Assembly (NCBI RefSeq): GCF_016767715.1
Contig: NZ_CP050145.1
Coordinates: 2,728,001 to 2,792,000 of the forward strand
DNA length: 64,000 nt
DNA from: Mycobacteroides chelonae
GTDB taxonomy: Bacteria; Actinomycetota; Actinomycetes; Mycobacteriales; Mycobacteriaceae
Direction of reading: 5' to 3'
Positions 18,368 through 28,441 of the stretch are shown here, piece after piece. Each line of letters begins with the position of its first letter. Within the stretch, counting starts at the first letter, position 1. A program made the position numbers and the translations under genes. A model generated the notes under the pieces. That model was not told the origin of the DNA, made no database searches, and saw only the letters and a program-made list of their open reading frames with translations.

Positions 18368-19705
18368 TCACGGCGTTCGGCCTGGCGACGCGGCCCCCGC
18401 CGCCGCCGCCGCACGCACCATCGCATCGGCGATCCGCTGTATCTCGTCCTCGCTGCAGATGTACGGCGGCATCGTGTAGATCAAGGTCCGGAACGGCCGC
18501 AGCCACACCCCGGCGTCGAGCGCCGCATCGGTGGCGATGCGCATGCCCTGCTGACCCAAGGGCAGTTGCATGTCAATCACCCCGATGGCGCCGCACACCC
18601 GCACATCGGCAACTCCATCGAGATCAGCAGCGGGCGCCAGGCCGCTGCGCAGGCCCTCGGAGATCGCCGTAACCCGCGATTTCCAATCCCCTGATTGCAG
18701 CAGTTCTATCGAAGCGACCGCTACCGCGCAGGCCAACGGGTTGGCCATGAAGGTCGGTCCGTGCATGAGCGCGCCCGCCGCACCGTCACTGATGGTGCGC
18801 GCGATTTTCGCGGTACACAGCGTCGCGGCCAGGGTCAGATAGCCACCGGTCATCGCCTTACCCACACACATGATGTCGGGGCTGACCCCGGCATGGTCGG
18901 CTGCGAACAGCTCACCGGTGCGCCCGAAGCCCGTCGCGATCTCGTCGAAGATCAGCAGCACACCGTGCCGGTCGCACATGGCGCGCAGCTCTGCCAAATA
19001 GCGCGGATCGTGGAACCGCATTCCGCCGGCACCCTGAACCACCGGCTCGACGATGACGGCCGCCAGTTCGGCGGCATGCTCGGTCAGCTCCGCCTCAAAA
19101 CGCCGCGTGTACTCGTCGTCGTACGCGTGGGGAACCTTCTCGGCGAAGACCTGCTCGACCAGCACATCGGTCCACAGCGAGTGCATGCCGCCTTCCGGAT
19201 CGCACACGCTCATCGGGGCGAAGGTGTCGCCGTGATACCCCCCGCGCCAGGTCATCAGACGATGTTTGGCGGGCAGCCCCAGGCTGCGCCAGTACTGCAG
19301 CGCCATCTTGATCGCCACTTCCACCGATACCGATCCGGAGTCGCAGAAGAACACCGTCTCCAGACCGGCCGGAGTCAGCTCCACCAGCAGCTGGGCGAGG
19401 CGCGCGGCAGGTTCGTGGGTGAGCCCACCGAACATGACATGGCTCATCGAGGCCAACTGTTCGGTCACCGCACGGTCCAGAGCGGGATGGCCGTGGCCGT
19501 GGATGCACGACCACCATGAGCTCATCGCGTCGAGCACCTCGACCGATCGGCCATCACGCACCACCGTGATGTTCGGACCGCTCGCACTGGTCACCACCAG
19601 CGGCCGTTGCGCGGCATCGGGATCACCGATCCCGCTGTACGGATGCCACAGATGCGCAGCATCGACGGCTCCGACTTCATCGGGTGTCAACCTCGGCACA
19701 ATCAT
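18368..19705 (-). CDS. bioA: Adenosylmethionine-8-amino-7-oxononanoate aminotransferase
   Basis: A 445-residue class III PLP aminotransferase using SAM as amino donor to make 7,8-diaminononanoate. Seen: '[12 protein letters not shown]' at the N-terminus, '[16 protein letters not shown]', '[20 protein letters not shown]', '[16 protein letters not shown]', '[19 protein letters not shown]' and '[16 protein letters not shown]' with the PLP Lys. ATG 19705 ([11 protein letters not shown]) fits the family start. No BioQ site is seen upstream, so bioA may be regulated differently from bioFD. Confidence 0.96.
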   Translation of the reverse strand: MIVPRLTPDEVGAVDAAHLWHPYSGIGDPDAAQRPLVVTSASGPNITVVRDGRSVEVLDAMSSWWSCIHGHGHPALDRAVTEQLASMSHVMFGGLTHEPAARLAQLLVELTPAGLETVFFCDSGSVSVEVAIKMALQYWRSLGLPAKHRLMTWRGGYHGDTFAPMSVCDPEGGMHSLWTDVLVEQVFAEKVPHAYDDEYTRRFEAELTEHAAELAAVIVEPVVQGAGGMRFHDPRYLAELRAMCDRHGVLLIFDEIATGFGRTGELFAADHAGVSPDIMCVGKAMTGGYLTLAATLCTAKIARTISDGAAGALMHGPTFMANPLACAVAVASIELLQSGDWKSRVTAISEGLRSGLAPAADLDGVADVRVCGAIGVIDMQLPLGQQGMRIATDAALDAGVWLRPFRTLIYTMPPYICSEDEIQRIADAMVRAAAAAGAASPGRTP

Positions 19706-19812
19706 CGAGCCTGTCACAAACCCTCGGCACGGAGCCATTCGCCTCGTGCGCACACGCCGTTGGCGCGCACCTGCGGAGACTCTCGGCAACCATGGGTACA
19801 TTGGGGGCGAAA

Positions 19813-21993
19813 ATGTTCTTCGTCTCAGCAACCAAACCCGTGACCGATCCCGAGGTGCCTCCCACCGCGGCGATGGACGCCACCCCAAAACCCAAGAGCA
19901 GCAAGGCGTTTTATCGGCACGACCTCGACGGATTGCGCGGAATCGCGATTTTTCTGGTCGCGGTGTTTCACGTCTGGTTCGGCAGGGTGTCGGGTGGAGT
20001 TGACGTTTTCTTAACCCTTTCGGGCTTCTTCTACGGCAGCAAGCTACTACGCACAGCGACTACACAGGGAGCCTCGCTCAACCCCGTACCGGTACTGAAG
20101 CGACTGGTCCGGCGCTTACTCCCCGCACTGGTTCTGGTGCTGGCGGCCTGTGCCGTACTCACCGTCTTAGTGCAACCCGAGACCCGGTGGGAGACGTTCG
20201 CCGAGCAGAGTCTGGCCAGCCTCGGCTACTACCAGAACTGGGAGCTGGCCAACACCGCCGCCGACTATCTGGCAGCCAGCGAGTCGGTCAGCCCACTCCA
20301 GCACCTCTGGTCGATGTCGGTTCAGGGCCAGTTCTACGTCGGTTTCCTGGCGTTGGTGTATCTGCTGGCGGTTCTGCTGCGCAAACCACTCGGCAGGCAC
20401 ATCCGCACCGTCCTGGTGGCCGTGATCGCAAGCCTGACCGCCGCATCGTTCGGGTACGCGATCTACGCGCATCTCGACTTCCAGTCGATTGCCTACTACA
20501 ACACGTTCGCGCGGGCGTGGGAGTTGCTGCTCGGCGTGCTGGTGGGCGCGCTGGTGGCCGGAACCCGCTGGCCGATGTGGCTTCGCCAGGTCCTGAGCAT
20601 CGCGGCGCTGGCGACGATCCTGTCCTGTGGCGCGCTCATTAACGGCGTGCGGGAGTTCCCGGGCCCGCTGGCCCTCGTACCCGTCGTCGCCACACTCGTC
20701 CTCATCTTGTCGGCGGCGAATCTGCCCACCGACACACCACAACCTGCGGCGAACCGGTTCCTGGCCACCAGGCCCCTGGTCGAGCTGGGATCACTGGCCT
20801 ACTCCCTTTACCTATGGCACTGGCCGCTGCTGGTCTACTGGCTGGTCTATAGCGGTCAGCCCAAGGTCTCCTTGTGGGAAGGTGCCGCCATCCTCGGCAT
20901 ATCCCTGGCGTTGGCCTACCTGACCAACAAATACGTCGAGACTCCCCTGCGGTACCCCCGGCCGGTCGCCAAGCCCTCCACGCTATGGACCAGGCTGCGG
21001 CGCCCCACCTTGGCGCTCGGGACCTCCATCGTGTTGATGGCGGTCGCGCTGACCGCCACCTCATTCACCTGGCTCGAACATGTCACGGTGCAACGGTCCA
21101 ACGGCAAGGAGCTCTCCGGCCTGCGTCCACGGGACTACCCCGGTGCCGGAGCCCTGCTCTACGGCGACCGCGTGCCCGACCTCCCGATGCGGCCCACCAC
21201 CCTGGAGGCCTCCGACGACCTGCCCATCACCACCGAGCAGGACTGCATCAGCGACTTCCGCAATCGCGCGGTTATCACCTGTACCTACGGCAATCCGCAC
21301 GCCACGCGAACCATCGCACTGGCCGGTGGGTCGCATGCCGAACACTGGATCACCGCCCTCGACATTCTGGGGCGCCAACACAACTTCAAGATCACCACCT
21401 ATCTCAAGATGGGTTGCCCGCTCAGTACCGAAGAGGTCCCCCGCATCGCCGGGTCCAACGACCCATACCCCGATTGCAAGAAATGGGTCGACGAGGTGAT
21501 GGCGCGGTTGATCAAGGAACACCCCGACTACGTCTTCACCACCACCACCCGTCCGCGCTCCGCGCTTGGCACCGGCGATGTGATGCCCGATAGCTACCTG
21601 GGCATCTGGTCGGCGTTCGACGAGGCGGGGATTCCTGTTCTCGGAATGCGCGACACGCCCTGGCTGATCGACAGGGACGGCACCACCTACACCGCCGCCG
21701 ACTGCATTTCGGCGGGGGGAACCTCCGATTCGTGCGCCATGGATCGCAACCGCGCGCTCGATGACGTGAATCCCACGCTCGCCATCGCGAATCAGTTCCC
21801 CCTGCTCAAGATTCTCGATATGACCAAGGCCGTCTGCCGCTCCGACAAATGTCGTGTAGTCGAAGGAAACGTGTTGGTGTATCACGATTCTCACCACATC
21901 TCGGCGACCTACATGCGCACCATGACCAAGGAGCTGGGACGCCAGATCGCGCTCGCGACCGGTTGGTGGCGGACCACCCCGCCGGGCAAGTGA
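19813..21993 (+). CDS. Acyltransferase family 3 with C-terminal SGNH domain
   Basis: A 726-residue OafA/YrhL-type protein. An N-terminal acyltransferase-3 membrane domain has '[23 protein letters not shown]' with the catalytic-type R/H and about ten TM segments to residue ~390. An extracytoplasmic SGNH-like domain follows ('GGSHAEHW' block, and 'VYHDSHHIS' carrying the terminal Asp-His pair). Such proteins O-acylate cell-envelope glycans or glycolipids. I prefer ATG 19813 (GGGGG 5 nt upstream); ATG 19792 is an alternative. It is divergent from bioA and matches the Rv1565c position. Confidence 0.88.
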   Translation: MFFVSATKPVTDPEVPPTAAMDATPKPKSSKAFYRHDLDGLRGIAIFLVAVFHVWFGRVSGGVDVFLTLSGFFYGSKLLRTATTQGASLNPVPVLKRLVRRLLPALVLVLAACAVLTVLVQPETRWETFAEQSLASLGYYQNWELANTAADYLAASESVSPLQHLWSMSVQGQFYVGFLALVYLLAVLLRKPLGRHIRTVLVAVIASLTAASFGYAIYAHLDFQSIAYYNTFARAWELLLGVLVGALVAGTRWPMWLRQVLSIAALATILSCGALINGVREFPGPLALVPVVATLVLILSAANLPTDTPQPAANRFLATRPLVELGSLAYSLYLWHWPLLVYWLVYSGQPKVSLWEGAAILGISLALAYLTNKYVETPLRYPRPVAKPSTLWTRLRRPTLALGTSIVLMAVALTATSFTWLEHVTVQRSNGKELSGLRPRDYPGAGALLYGDRVPDLPMRPTTLEASDDLPITTEQDCISDFRNRAVITCTYGNPHATRTIALAGGSHAEHWITALDILGRQHNFKITTYLKMGCPLSTEEVPRIAGSNDPYPDCKKWVDEVMARLIKEHPDYVFTTTTRPRSALGTGDVMPDSYLGIWSAFDEAGIPVLGMRDTPWLIDRDGTTYTAADCISAGGTSDSCAMDRNRALDDVNPTLAIANQFPLLKILDMTKAVCRSDKCRVVEGNVLVYHDSHHISATYMRTMTKELGRQIALATGWWRTTPPGK

Positions 21994-22010
21994 GGCGCGC
22001 GATTCCGGTG

Positions 22011-22027
22011 TAGACCGATAGGGTCTA
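22011..22027. promoter_or_regulatory. Inverted repeat before glgX
   Basis: TAGACC-GATAG-GGTCTA lies 5 bp before the glgX start codon, overlapping a possible -10 hexamer TAGGGT (22019-22024). It could be an operator on a leaderless promoter. The arms are only 6 bp. Confidence 0.4.
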
Positions 22028-22032
22028 TCACT

Positions 22033-24174
22033 ATGACCCTGCCACCACTTCAGGTATGGCCGGGCAACCCGTATCCGCTGGGCGCCACCTATGACGGAGC
22101 CGGCACCAACTTCTCGTTGTTCTCCGAGGTCGCGACGGCCGTCGAACTGTGCCTGATCGCCAAGGACGGCACGGAAACCCGAGTGCCACTCGATGAGGTC
22201 GATGGGTACGTGTGGCACTGCTACCTGCCAACCGTCTCCCCCGGCCAGCGTTACGGATTCCGGGTACACGGTCCCTGGGAGCCTGAGGCGGGGCACCGCT
22301 GCGACCCCAACAAGCTGCTCCTCGACCCGTACGGCAAGGCCTTTCACGGCGAGTTCGGCTACACCCCCGAGGCGGATCCGCCGCTGCTCTCGTACCAGAC
22401 TGATCCACTGGACACCGAGACACTCGTCGCACGCGACTCGCTGGGCCACACCATGACCTCTGTGGTCATCAACCCCTACTTCGACTGGGGTTCGGATCGT
22501 GGCCCGCGCACTCCGTACCACGAGACGGTGATCTACGAGGCTCATGTCAAAGGTATGACACAGACCCATCCCGGAATTCCCGAGGAGCTTCGGGGCACCT
22601 ACGCCGGTCTGGCGCATCCGGTCGTCATCGAGCACCTGCGTTCCCTCGGTGTCACCGCCATCGAACTGATGCCCGTGCACCAGTTCTTCCAAGACAGCCG
22701 GCTGATTGCCCTCGGGTTGCGAAACTATTGGGGGTACAACACCTTCGGATTCCTGGCTCCGCATGCGGGGTACGCGTCATCGCCGCACGCGGGCGGCGCC
22801 GTCGCCGAATTCAAGGCAATGGTTCGCGCTCTGCACGAGGCGGGTATCGAGGTCATCCTCGACGTCGTCTACAACCACACGGCCGAGGGCGATCACATCG
22901 GCCCGACCCTGAGTTTCCGCGGCATCGACAATCGCGCCTACTACAAACTCAACGACGACAACCTCGCGCGCTACACCGACTACACCGGAACGGGAAACAG
23001 TCTCAACGCTCGCCACCCGCACACGTTGCAGCTCATCATGGACTCGCTGCGCTACTGGGTCACCGAAATGCATGTCGACGGATTCCGGTTCGACCTGGCC
23101 TCCACCCTGGCCCGCGAGTTGCATGACGTCGATCGCCTGTCCGCCTTTTTCGACCTGGTGCAGCAAGACCCGATCGTCAGTCAGGTCAAACTGATCGCCG
23201 AACCCTGGGATATCGGCGAGGGCGGATACCAGGTGGGCAACTTCCCCGGCTTGTGGACCGAATGGAACGGGAAGTTCCGCGACACCGTCCGCGATTATTG
23301 GCGCGGAGAGCCCGCCACCCTCGGCGAATTCGCTTCGCGCCTCACCGGCTCCTCAGATCTCTACGAGGCGACCGGGCGCCGCCCCAGTGCGAGCATCAAC
23401 TTCGTCACCGCGCATGACGGCTTCACACTCCGAGACCTGGTCTCGTACAACGAGAAGCACAATGAGGCCAATGGTGAGGACAACCGGGACGGAGAAACTC
23501 ACAACCGCTCGTGGAACTGCGGTGTGGAAGGTCCCACCGATGATCCGGAGATTCTGGCGCTGCGTGCCCGCCAGATGCGCAACATTTTCGCGACCCTGGT
23601 GCTGAGTCAGGGCACGCCGATGCTCTCGCACGGCGACGAGATCGGGCGCACCCAGCAGGGCAATAACAACGTGTACTGCCAGGATTCGACACTGTCCTGG
23701 ATGGACTGGGAGCTGACTGAGACAAATTCCGACCTGCTGCAGTTCGCCAGAACGGTGATCGCGCTGCGTAAACAGCACCCGGTGTTCCGCCGCCGCCGCT
23801 TCTTCGCCGGACGACCGATCCGCGAGGGCGAGGAAGTACGCGACATCGCGTGGCTGACACCCGCGGGCGAGGAAATGACCACCGCCGACTGGGACAGCGG
23901 TTTCGGCAAGAGTCTGGCCGTCTTCCTCAACGGCGATGCGATCCCCGAACCCAATGCCCGCGGCGAACGTGTGTCGGGCGACTCGTTCCTGCTGTGTTTC
24001 AACGCCTATGACGAACCGCTGGATTTCGTGACACCCGACGGCGACTATGCGACGCAGTGGACAGCCGTCCTCGACACTGCCGAACCCGACGGACAGTGCT
24101 CGGCGATAGTCGATGCGGGCAAGGCCGTGCGCGTGCAGGACCGCGCCCTGGTCGTGCTGCGCAAGAGCGGATAG
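22033..24174 (+). CDS. glgX: Glycogen debranching enzyme (isoamylase type, TreX/GlgX)
   Basis: A 713-residue GH13 enzyme with an N-terminal CBM48 ('VWPGNPYPLGATYDGAGTNFSLFSEVA') and the (beta/alpha)8 catalytic barrel. GH13 regions: 'DVVYNHTAEGD' (region I), 'DGFRFDLAST' (region II with the nucleophile Asp), 'LIAEPWDIGEG' (region III acid Glu) and 'NFVTAHDGFTLRDLV' (region IV). It trims alpha-1,6 branches of glycogen. In M. tuberculosis treX is followed by treY and treZ; here it is followed at once by convergent ilvA. Confidence 0.95.
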   Translation: MTLPPLQVWPGNPYPLGATYDGAGTNFSLFSEVATAVELCLIAKDGTETRVPLDEVDGYVWHCYLPTVSPGQRYGFRVHGPWEPEAGHRCDPNKLLLDPYGKAFHGEFGYTPEADPPLLSYQTDPLDTETLVARDSLGHTMTSVVINPYFDWGSDRGPRTPYHETVIYEAHVKGMTQTHPGIPEELRGTYAGLAHPVVIEHLRSLGVTAIELMPVHQFFQDSRLIALGLRNYWGYNTFGFLAPHAGYASSPHAGGAVAEFKAMVRALHEAGIEVILDVVYNHTAEGDHIGPTLSFRGIDNRAYYKLNDDNLARYTDYTGTGNSLNARHPHTLQLIMDSLRYWVTEMHVDGFRFDLASTLARELHDVDRLSAFFDLVQQDPIVSQVKLIAEPWDIGEGGYQVGNFPGLWTEWNGKFRDTVRDYWRGEPATLGEFASRLTGSSDLYEATGRRPSASINFVTAHDGFTLRDLVSYNEKHNEANGEDNRDGETHNRSWNCGVEGPTDDPEILALRARQMRNIFATLVLSQGTPMLSHGDEIGRTQQGNNNVYCQDSTLSWMDWELTETNSDLLQFARTVIALRKQHPVFRRRRFFAGRPIREGEEVRDIAWLTPAGEEMTTADWDSGFGKSLAVFLNGDAIPEPNARGERVSGDSFLLCFNAYDEPLDFVTPDGDYATQWTAVLDTAEPDGQCSAIVDAGKAVRVQDRALVVLRKSG

Positions 24175-24180
24175 TCGGCG

Positions 24181-25440
24181 CTACGTCAGGTAGCGGAATG
24201 CCGCCGAATCCGGTTCCAGCCGTTCGATATCAAGGTCCGACGCGTACATGCGGTCCAGCAAGCCCGCGAGATCCTCGGCATTACTGAGCTCGATGCCCAC
24301 CAGGGCGGCACCCATCTCGCGGTTGTTCCGCTTGACGTACTCGAACAGCGTGATGTCGTCGTTGGGCCCGAGTATGTCGCCCAGGAATCGGCGCAACGCA
24401 CCCGGCTCCTGCGGGAAGTCGACCAGGAAGTAGTGCTTGAGCCCCAGGTGCACCAATGAGCGCTCCAGGATCTCGCCATACCGCGAAACATCGTTGTTGC
24501 CACCGGAAATTAGGCAGACAACCGTCCCACCGGGGGCCAGATCCAGTTCTGACAGCGCGGCGACCGACAGGGCGCCGGCAGGCTCGGCGATGATGCCTTC
24601 GTTCTGGTACAGCTCGAGCATGGCCGTGCAAGCGGCACCTTCGTCGACAGTCATCAATGTCAATGTCTCTCCGGCCGCAGCCAGCAGCCGGTACGGAACC
24701 GCGCCGGCCACCTGTACTGCGCAGCCGTCGACGAACGGATCGACATGATCGAGTGGAACCGGGCCACCGGCCCGCATCGCGGCCGCCATACACGCCGCAC
24801 CGGCCGGCTCGACACCGACGACCCGCACCTGAGGAGCCCGTTCCCGCAGGTACGTGACGATCCCGGAGATGCACCCGCCGCCACCGACCGGAACCACCAC
24901 AACGTCCGGCCGGACATCGAGCTGGTCGAGGATCTCGGCGGCAATGGTGCCCTGCCCGGCAATGGTCCGCGGATCGTCGAACGCCGGGACAAGGGTGGCC
25001 CCAGTGCGTTCGGCGTCGGCCTTGGCCGCCGCGGCCGCCTCGTCATAGCCGTGCCCGACAGCGATGAGCTCAACGAACCCGTTGCCGTGATAGATGATCC
25101 GTTGCCGCTTCTGCTTCGGAGTCTTGCTAGGGATGTACACGCGCCCGTGTACACCCATCGAATTGCAGGCCAACGCAAACCCCTGGGCGTGGTTTCCGGC
25201 GCTGGAGCACACGACGCCCGCAGCCTTCTCCTCGTCGCTGAGCTGCATCAAGAGGTTGAACGCACCACGCAGTTTGTACGAGCGAACCGATTGCAGATCT
25301 TCACGCTTGAGATAGACGTTGGCCCCGGTGAGCGCCGACAGGCGATCGGCGTGCTGGACGGGAGTCGGGTGCACCACCTCGTCGATGCGCTTGGCCGCCG
25401 CGTCGATATCACTGGCGGTGACGGCCTGAGCCGTGCTCAA
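24181..25440 (-). CDS. ilvA: Threonine ammonia-lyase (biosynthetic threonine deaminase)
   Basis: A 419-residue PLP enzyme turning threonine into 2-oxobutyrate for isoleucine synthesis. The PLP Lys is in '[14 protein letters not shown]', the Gly-rich phosphate loop is '[11 protein letters not shown]', and a C-terminal ACT-like regulatory region follows ('[22 protein letters not shown]…'). No ATG or GTG fits; TTG 25440 overlaps the upstream stop by 4 bp (TTGA) and gives the family-like N-terminus. Same position as Rv1559. Isoleucine feedback on the ACT domain is expected from the family. Confidence 0.94.
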   Translation of the reverse strand: MSTAQAVTASDIDAAAKRIDEVVHPTPVQHADRLSALTGANVYLKREDLQSVRSYKLRGAFNLLMQLSDEEKAAGVVCSSAGNHAQGFALACNSMGVHGRVYIPSKTPKQKRQRIIYHGNGFVELIAVGHGYDEAAAAAKADAERTGATLVPAFDDPRTIAGQGTIAAEILDQLDVRPDVVVVPVGGGGCISGIVTYLRERAPQVRVVGVEPAGAACMAAAMRAGGPVPLDHVDPFVDGCAVQVAGAVPYRLLAAAGETLTLMTVDEGAACTAMLELYQNEGIIAEPAGALSVAALSELDLAPGGTVVCLISGGNNDVSRYGEILERSLVHLGLKHYFLVDFPQEPGALRRFLGDILGPNDDITLFEYVKRNNREMGAALVGIELSNAEDLAGLLDRMYASDLDIERLEPDSAAFRYLT

Positions 25441-25874
25441 GAGACAGGTGTCAGCACGAAAACCGGGATCTGACGGTCGGTCTTGGTTTGGTATTCCGCG
25501 TACGGCGGGTAGGCCTCGACGGCGCGATCCCACCACTGTGCCTTCTCGTCGCCGACCACCTCGCGTGACTGGTAGTCCTTGGTGATGCTGCCGTCCTGCA
25601 GCTCGACGAGCGGGTTCTCTTTGACGTTGTAGTACCAGACGGGGTTCTTGGGTGCACCGCCCAGCGAGGCCACGATGGCGTACTCGCCGTTGTGCTCCAC
25701 TCGCATCAGGGCGATCTTGCGCAGCTTGCCGGACTTCGCGCCCAGTGTCGTCAGCAGGATCACCGGCATGTCCGCAATGGTGATGCCGTCGGTGGTCCCA
25801 CTCTCGATGATCTTGGCCACCTGCTTCTGCGACCAATCGAGTCCACTGGGTTCGTATTCACCGGTTAATGGCAT
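25437..25874 (-). CDS. Deazaflavin (F420)-dependent nitroreductase-family protein (Rv1558-like)
   Basis: A 145-residue DUF385/Ddn-family protein. The split-barrel pattern is clear: '[58 protein letters not shown]'. Members bind F420H2 and reduce quinones or nitro compounds; Ddn activates nitroimidazole drugs, but this branch (Rv1558-like) is not necessarily active on them. It is co-transcribed with ilvA through a TTGA overlap. Confidence 0.88.
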   Translation of the reverse strand: MPLTGEYEPSGLDWSQKQVAKIIESGTTDGITIADMPVILLTTLGAKSGKLRKIALMRVEHNGEYAIVASLGGAPKNPVWYYNVKENPLVELQDGSITKDYQSREVVGDEKAQWWDRAVEAYPPYAEYQTKTDRQIPVFVLTPVS

Positions 25875-25990
25875 GCCGCCAACTGTATCGCCCCAGGCAT
25901 CGGGGAATCACGCCGATAATGCCGAACACCCGGGAGCCCTGCCCGCATCGGACACCCCGCGACTTTATTTTTAGAGCCCACGATGCGAGT

Positions 25991-26026
25991 GTTCGGTTGA
26001 CCGAACTTCCCGATTAGGCATATCCT
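25991..26026 (+). promoter_or_regulatory. Promoter with overlapping perfect palindrome before the small membrane gene
   Basis: The -35-like TTGACC (25997-26002) and TATCCT (26021-26026) are 18 bp apart, and initiation 7 nt later would fall on the ATG at 26033, a leaderless mRNA. The -35 is embedded in GTTCGGT-TG-ACCGAAC (25991-26006), perfect 7-bp arms. This is a strong candidate repressor site; the regulator is not identified. Confidence 0.65.
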
Positions 26027-26032
26027 TCATTC

Positions 26033-26233
26033 ATGACGACGTTCGAGCGCGCAGCACATGGAGTGCGGCCGATTGACGTCGCCGCCGTGCCCGCCTACAA
26101 GCTGCTGGCATTGGGAGTCGGCACGGCGGTGTTCGTGGTGGCGCTCTTGCTGGTGGCATCGCTGTCGACCGCGGTGCTCTCGGCCGCCGCTGTGGCCAGC
26201 ATGGTCTGGCTGACCGGCTCGTTCATTCACTGA
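26033..26233 (+). CDS. Small two-helix membrane protein
   Basis: A 66-residue protein not recognised. After a polar N-terminus of about 20 residues, two hydrophobic stretches (LLALGVGTAVFVVALLLVAS and a following TAVLSAAAVASMVWLTGSF) predict a membrane hairpin. The ATG probably sits at the transcript 5' end. It is followed after 33 bp by a larger membrane gene on the same strand, with which it may be co-transcribed. Confidence 0.7.
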   Translation: MTTFERAAHGVRPIDVAAVPAYKLLALGVGTAVFVVALLLVASLSTAVLSAAAVASMVWLTGSFIH

Positions 26234-26266
26234 GCAGAACCATCCAACGGGGTGTAATACATCCCC

Positions 26267-27025
26267 ATGTCTTCACCAAGCCAATCGGCCGCCGGGCATC
26301 CCGGTGAGCACCGCATGGAGCGGCTGGCCCACGAGGTGACCGATGACGTACTGGCCGCCGAGAAACATCTCCCTTCCTGGTTGCGCCCCGGCGCTCCGGA
26401 AAGCCGAATACCGGTTCTTATCGCTCTTGTCGCGGCGATCGGCCTTCAGCTGGCCATCCCCGCACAGTTCAATCTGACGCCGCGCTGGCCGCTCCCGGCC
26501 CTTGAGTCCGCGCTCCTCGTAGTCCTGGTGATCCTGAACCCGATAAAGTTCACGCGTTCAACAACTCTCGGGCGTTGGGCGACATATGTGCTGATCGCTG
26601 CGATCACCGCCGACAACACCATCTCGGCGGCGCTGCTGGATTACAAGATCGTCACCGGGCAGATGGGTGACAATCCGCGGGTACTCCTGGGCAGTGGCCT
26701 GGCCATCTTCATCACCAACATCATCGTGTTCGGCATGTGGTACTGGGAGTTCGACCGCGGTGGACCGTTCGCGCGCCACACCACCGAACGGCCGCACCCG
26801 GATTTCATGTTTCCGCAGATGGCCAATCCCGAACTCGCTCCGCCAGATTGGCGCCCGAAGTTCCCTGACTACCTCTACGTGAGCTTCACCAACGTCGTCG
26901 CGTTCTCCCCCACCGACACCATGCCCTTGTCGCGCTGGGCGAAGATGCTGATGACCTTGCAGTCGATGGTCGCGCTGTCCACAGTGGCGCTGGTGCTGGC
27001 CCGCGCCGTGAACATTCTGGGCTAG
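26267..27025 (+). CDS. Multi-pass membrane protein of unknown function
   Basis: A 252-residue protein with a soluble N-terminus of about 48 residues and four to five hydrophobic segments (about 49-68, 78-95, 104-124, 140-160, 225-248). A loop segment 'PDYLYVSFTNVVAFSPTDTMPLSRWAKMLM' before the last helix recalls the pore-loop/inner-helix region of small two-TM ion channels, but the selectivity filter is not canonical. I do not assign a function. Three bases separate it from the next gene, so they form an operon. Confidence 0.75.
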   Translation: MSSPSQSAAGHPGEHRMERLAHEVTDDVLAAEKHLPSWLRPGAPESRIPVLIALVAAIGLQLAIPAQFNLTPRWPLPALESALLVVLVILNPIKFTRSTTLGRWATYVLIAAITADNTISAALLDYKIVTGQMGDNPRVLLGSGLAIFITNIIVFGMWYWEFDRGGPFARHTTERPHPDFMFPQMANPELAPPDWRPKFPDYLYVSFTNVVAFSPTDTMPLSRWAKMLMTLQSMVALSTVALVLARAVNILG

Positions 27026-27027
27026 CG

Positions 27028-27846
27028 GTGATCCCGCAGGGCTCGGCCACGACATCGGAGGTCCCCGGGACTCTCAACCGGATTCTGCACCTGGCCACGA
27101 TGCTCGCGGTGAACGCGATTCCCCTCACCGGCTGGTTCGTGGGCGGGTGGACCGCCGGCACGACGCTGGCGGTCTACTGGTTCGAGACCGTGGTGGCGTC
27201 CCTGTTCGTCGCACTCCGGGCACTTCTTCACAAGCGGTGGAGTCCGCGCCACGGGCACTTCCGGTACGAGGCACCGGGACCGGATCAGCGCTACTCCCGA
27301 ACTTCCTTCATCAAGGGATTCCTCTTCACGACTCTTATCTTTTCGGCGGCGCACGGGTTCTTCCTGGCTGTCATCGTGTTGCTACTCACCCACAACGGCA
27401 AGGCCGCACTGATTGGCATCGATTGGCACACTGTCGGATTCGGATGCCTGCAGGTTCTTGTCGCGCTGGCCGTCGACTTTTTGATCGACCTTCCATCACT
27501 GCGCCGCTGGTCTTTCTGGCAGCTGGAGGTGATGGCAAGCCGTGGCTTCATGCGCGTTGCCGTCGTGCACCTCACCTTGATTTTCGGGATGTTCGCGGTC
27601 GCGGTTACCGACGCACCCTCGGCGCTGTTCGGCGTGTTCGTCGTTCTGAAGACCATGTATTCGCTCAGTGTCACGTTCCCGCAATGGGAGCCGGCCACCC
27701 CGCCGCGCTGGCTCAGCCGGGCGATGAACCGGATCCCCAGCGCACGGCCCGGACTGACCTTCGAGCAGCAATGGGCCAAGGACCGGAACGCAGAGGCGGC
27801 ACGGCGGAAGAAGAATGAAGAGCCCTGGACAGGGACGCGGCGTTGA
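27028..27846 (+). CDS. DUF6498-type membrane protein
   Basis: A 272-residue membrane protein, GTG start 2 bp after the preceding stop. Hydrophobic segments occur near residues 22-45, 50-70, 93-118, 130-152 and 178-210. The pattern 'VYWFETVVASLFVALRALLHKRW' matches DUF6498 proteins as I know them. The charged C-terminus (about residues 235-272) is cytoplasmic by the positive-inside rule. Function is unknown. It ends 7 bp before the convergent DUF5313 gene. Confidence 0.72.
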   Translation: MIPQGSATTSEVPGTLNRILHLATMLAVNAIPLTGWFVGGWTAGTTLAVYWFETVVASLFVALRALLHKRWSPRHGHFRYEAPGPDQRYSRTSFIKGFLFTTLIFSAAHGFFLAVIVLLLTHNGKAALIGIDWHTVGFGCLQVLVALAVDFLIDLPSLRRWSFWQLEVMASRGFMRVAVVHLTLIFGMFAVAVTDAPSALFGVFVVLKTMYSLSVTFPQWEPATPPRWLSRAMNRIPSARPGLTFEQQWAKDRNAEAARRKKNEEPWTGTRR

Positions 27847-27853
27847 ACGCTTC

Positions 27854-28270
27854 TCAGATGGGGTCGCTGCTGGAGTAGGTGTCGGTCGACTCCGGGCGCG
27901 CGCCGTAGCGCTGGGCATATGTCTGGTGCTTGCGCGCATGCTTTTCGCGGTTACCGATATCGGCGAGTTTCGGGTCCAGATCGTGCTGGGCCAACCGGTA
28001 GCGGCGCCAGATCTTGTTGAGAGCGTGGGTCATCAGGATCGCCCAGACGTAGATGGGCAGGGTGATCGCCACATGCAAGAGCAGTCCACCCGGTAGGAGC
28101 CAGAACGGCGCCAGGATGAAGTGCGGCGGGATCACGTACCGGATCATGTGCCTCCGCACCGCTCCGGGGCCGGACAGATCGTTGGTCACCCAATCCCGCA
28201 TCGAGTCCGGCAAGCGCTTTCCGTAGGCGTAGGTGATGTACTGCCCCGCAGTGGGCCGATCCGTTGTCAT
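27854..28270 (-). CDS. DUF5313 family membrane-associated protein
   Basis: A 138-residue protein. 'YITYAYGKRLPDSMRDWVTNDLSGPGAVRRHMIRYVIPPHFILAPFWLLPG' followed by a hydrophobic pair (about residues 48-85) and a charged tail is the DUF5313 layout common in mycobacteria. ATG 28270 is taken because AGGAG lies just upstream; a GTG two codons earlier is possible. The 5' leader carries a long closing stem (28292-28356). Function is unknown. Confidence 0.78.
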   Translation of the reverse strand: MTTDRPTAGQYITYAYGKRLPDSMRDWVTNDLSGPGAVRRHMIRYVIPPHFILAPFWLLPGGLLLHVAITLPIYVWAILMTHALNKIWRRYRLAQHDLDPKLADIGNREKHARKHQTYAQRYGARPESTDTYSSSDPI

Positions 28271-28291
28271 ACACACTCCTGGCGTCTTATG

Positions 28292-28356
28292 CGGCTCTCG
28301 CCGGAGTGAGCAGCAGACAGCCCTGCTGAGTACAGGTAAGGCCCCGACGAGAGCCG
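28292..28356 (-). ncRNA. Structured 5' leader of the DUF5313 gene
   Basis: A 9-bp stem CGGCTCTCG / CGAGAGCCG closes about 47 nt containing a second hairpin (CAGCAG-6-CTGCTG). A TATAGT hexamer upstream on the minus strand (about 28370-28365) would start transcription right at the stem, giving an ~85-nt leader. I do not recognise an RNA family. It could control translation or stability, or be neutral. Confidence 0.45.
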
Positions 28357-28441
28357 TCAGGAACTATAGACGGGCCCCTGTCCTGCAGTGTTGCCGGGTT
28401 GCTAATCTTTGCAAGTTGTTGTGTGGTGAGGTGGACTGGAT

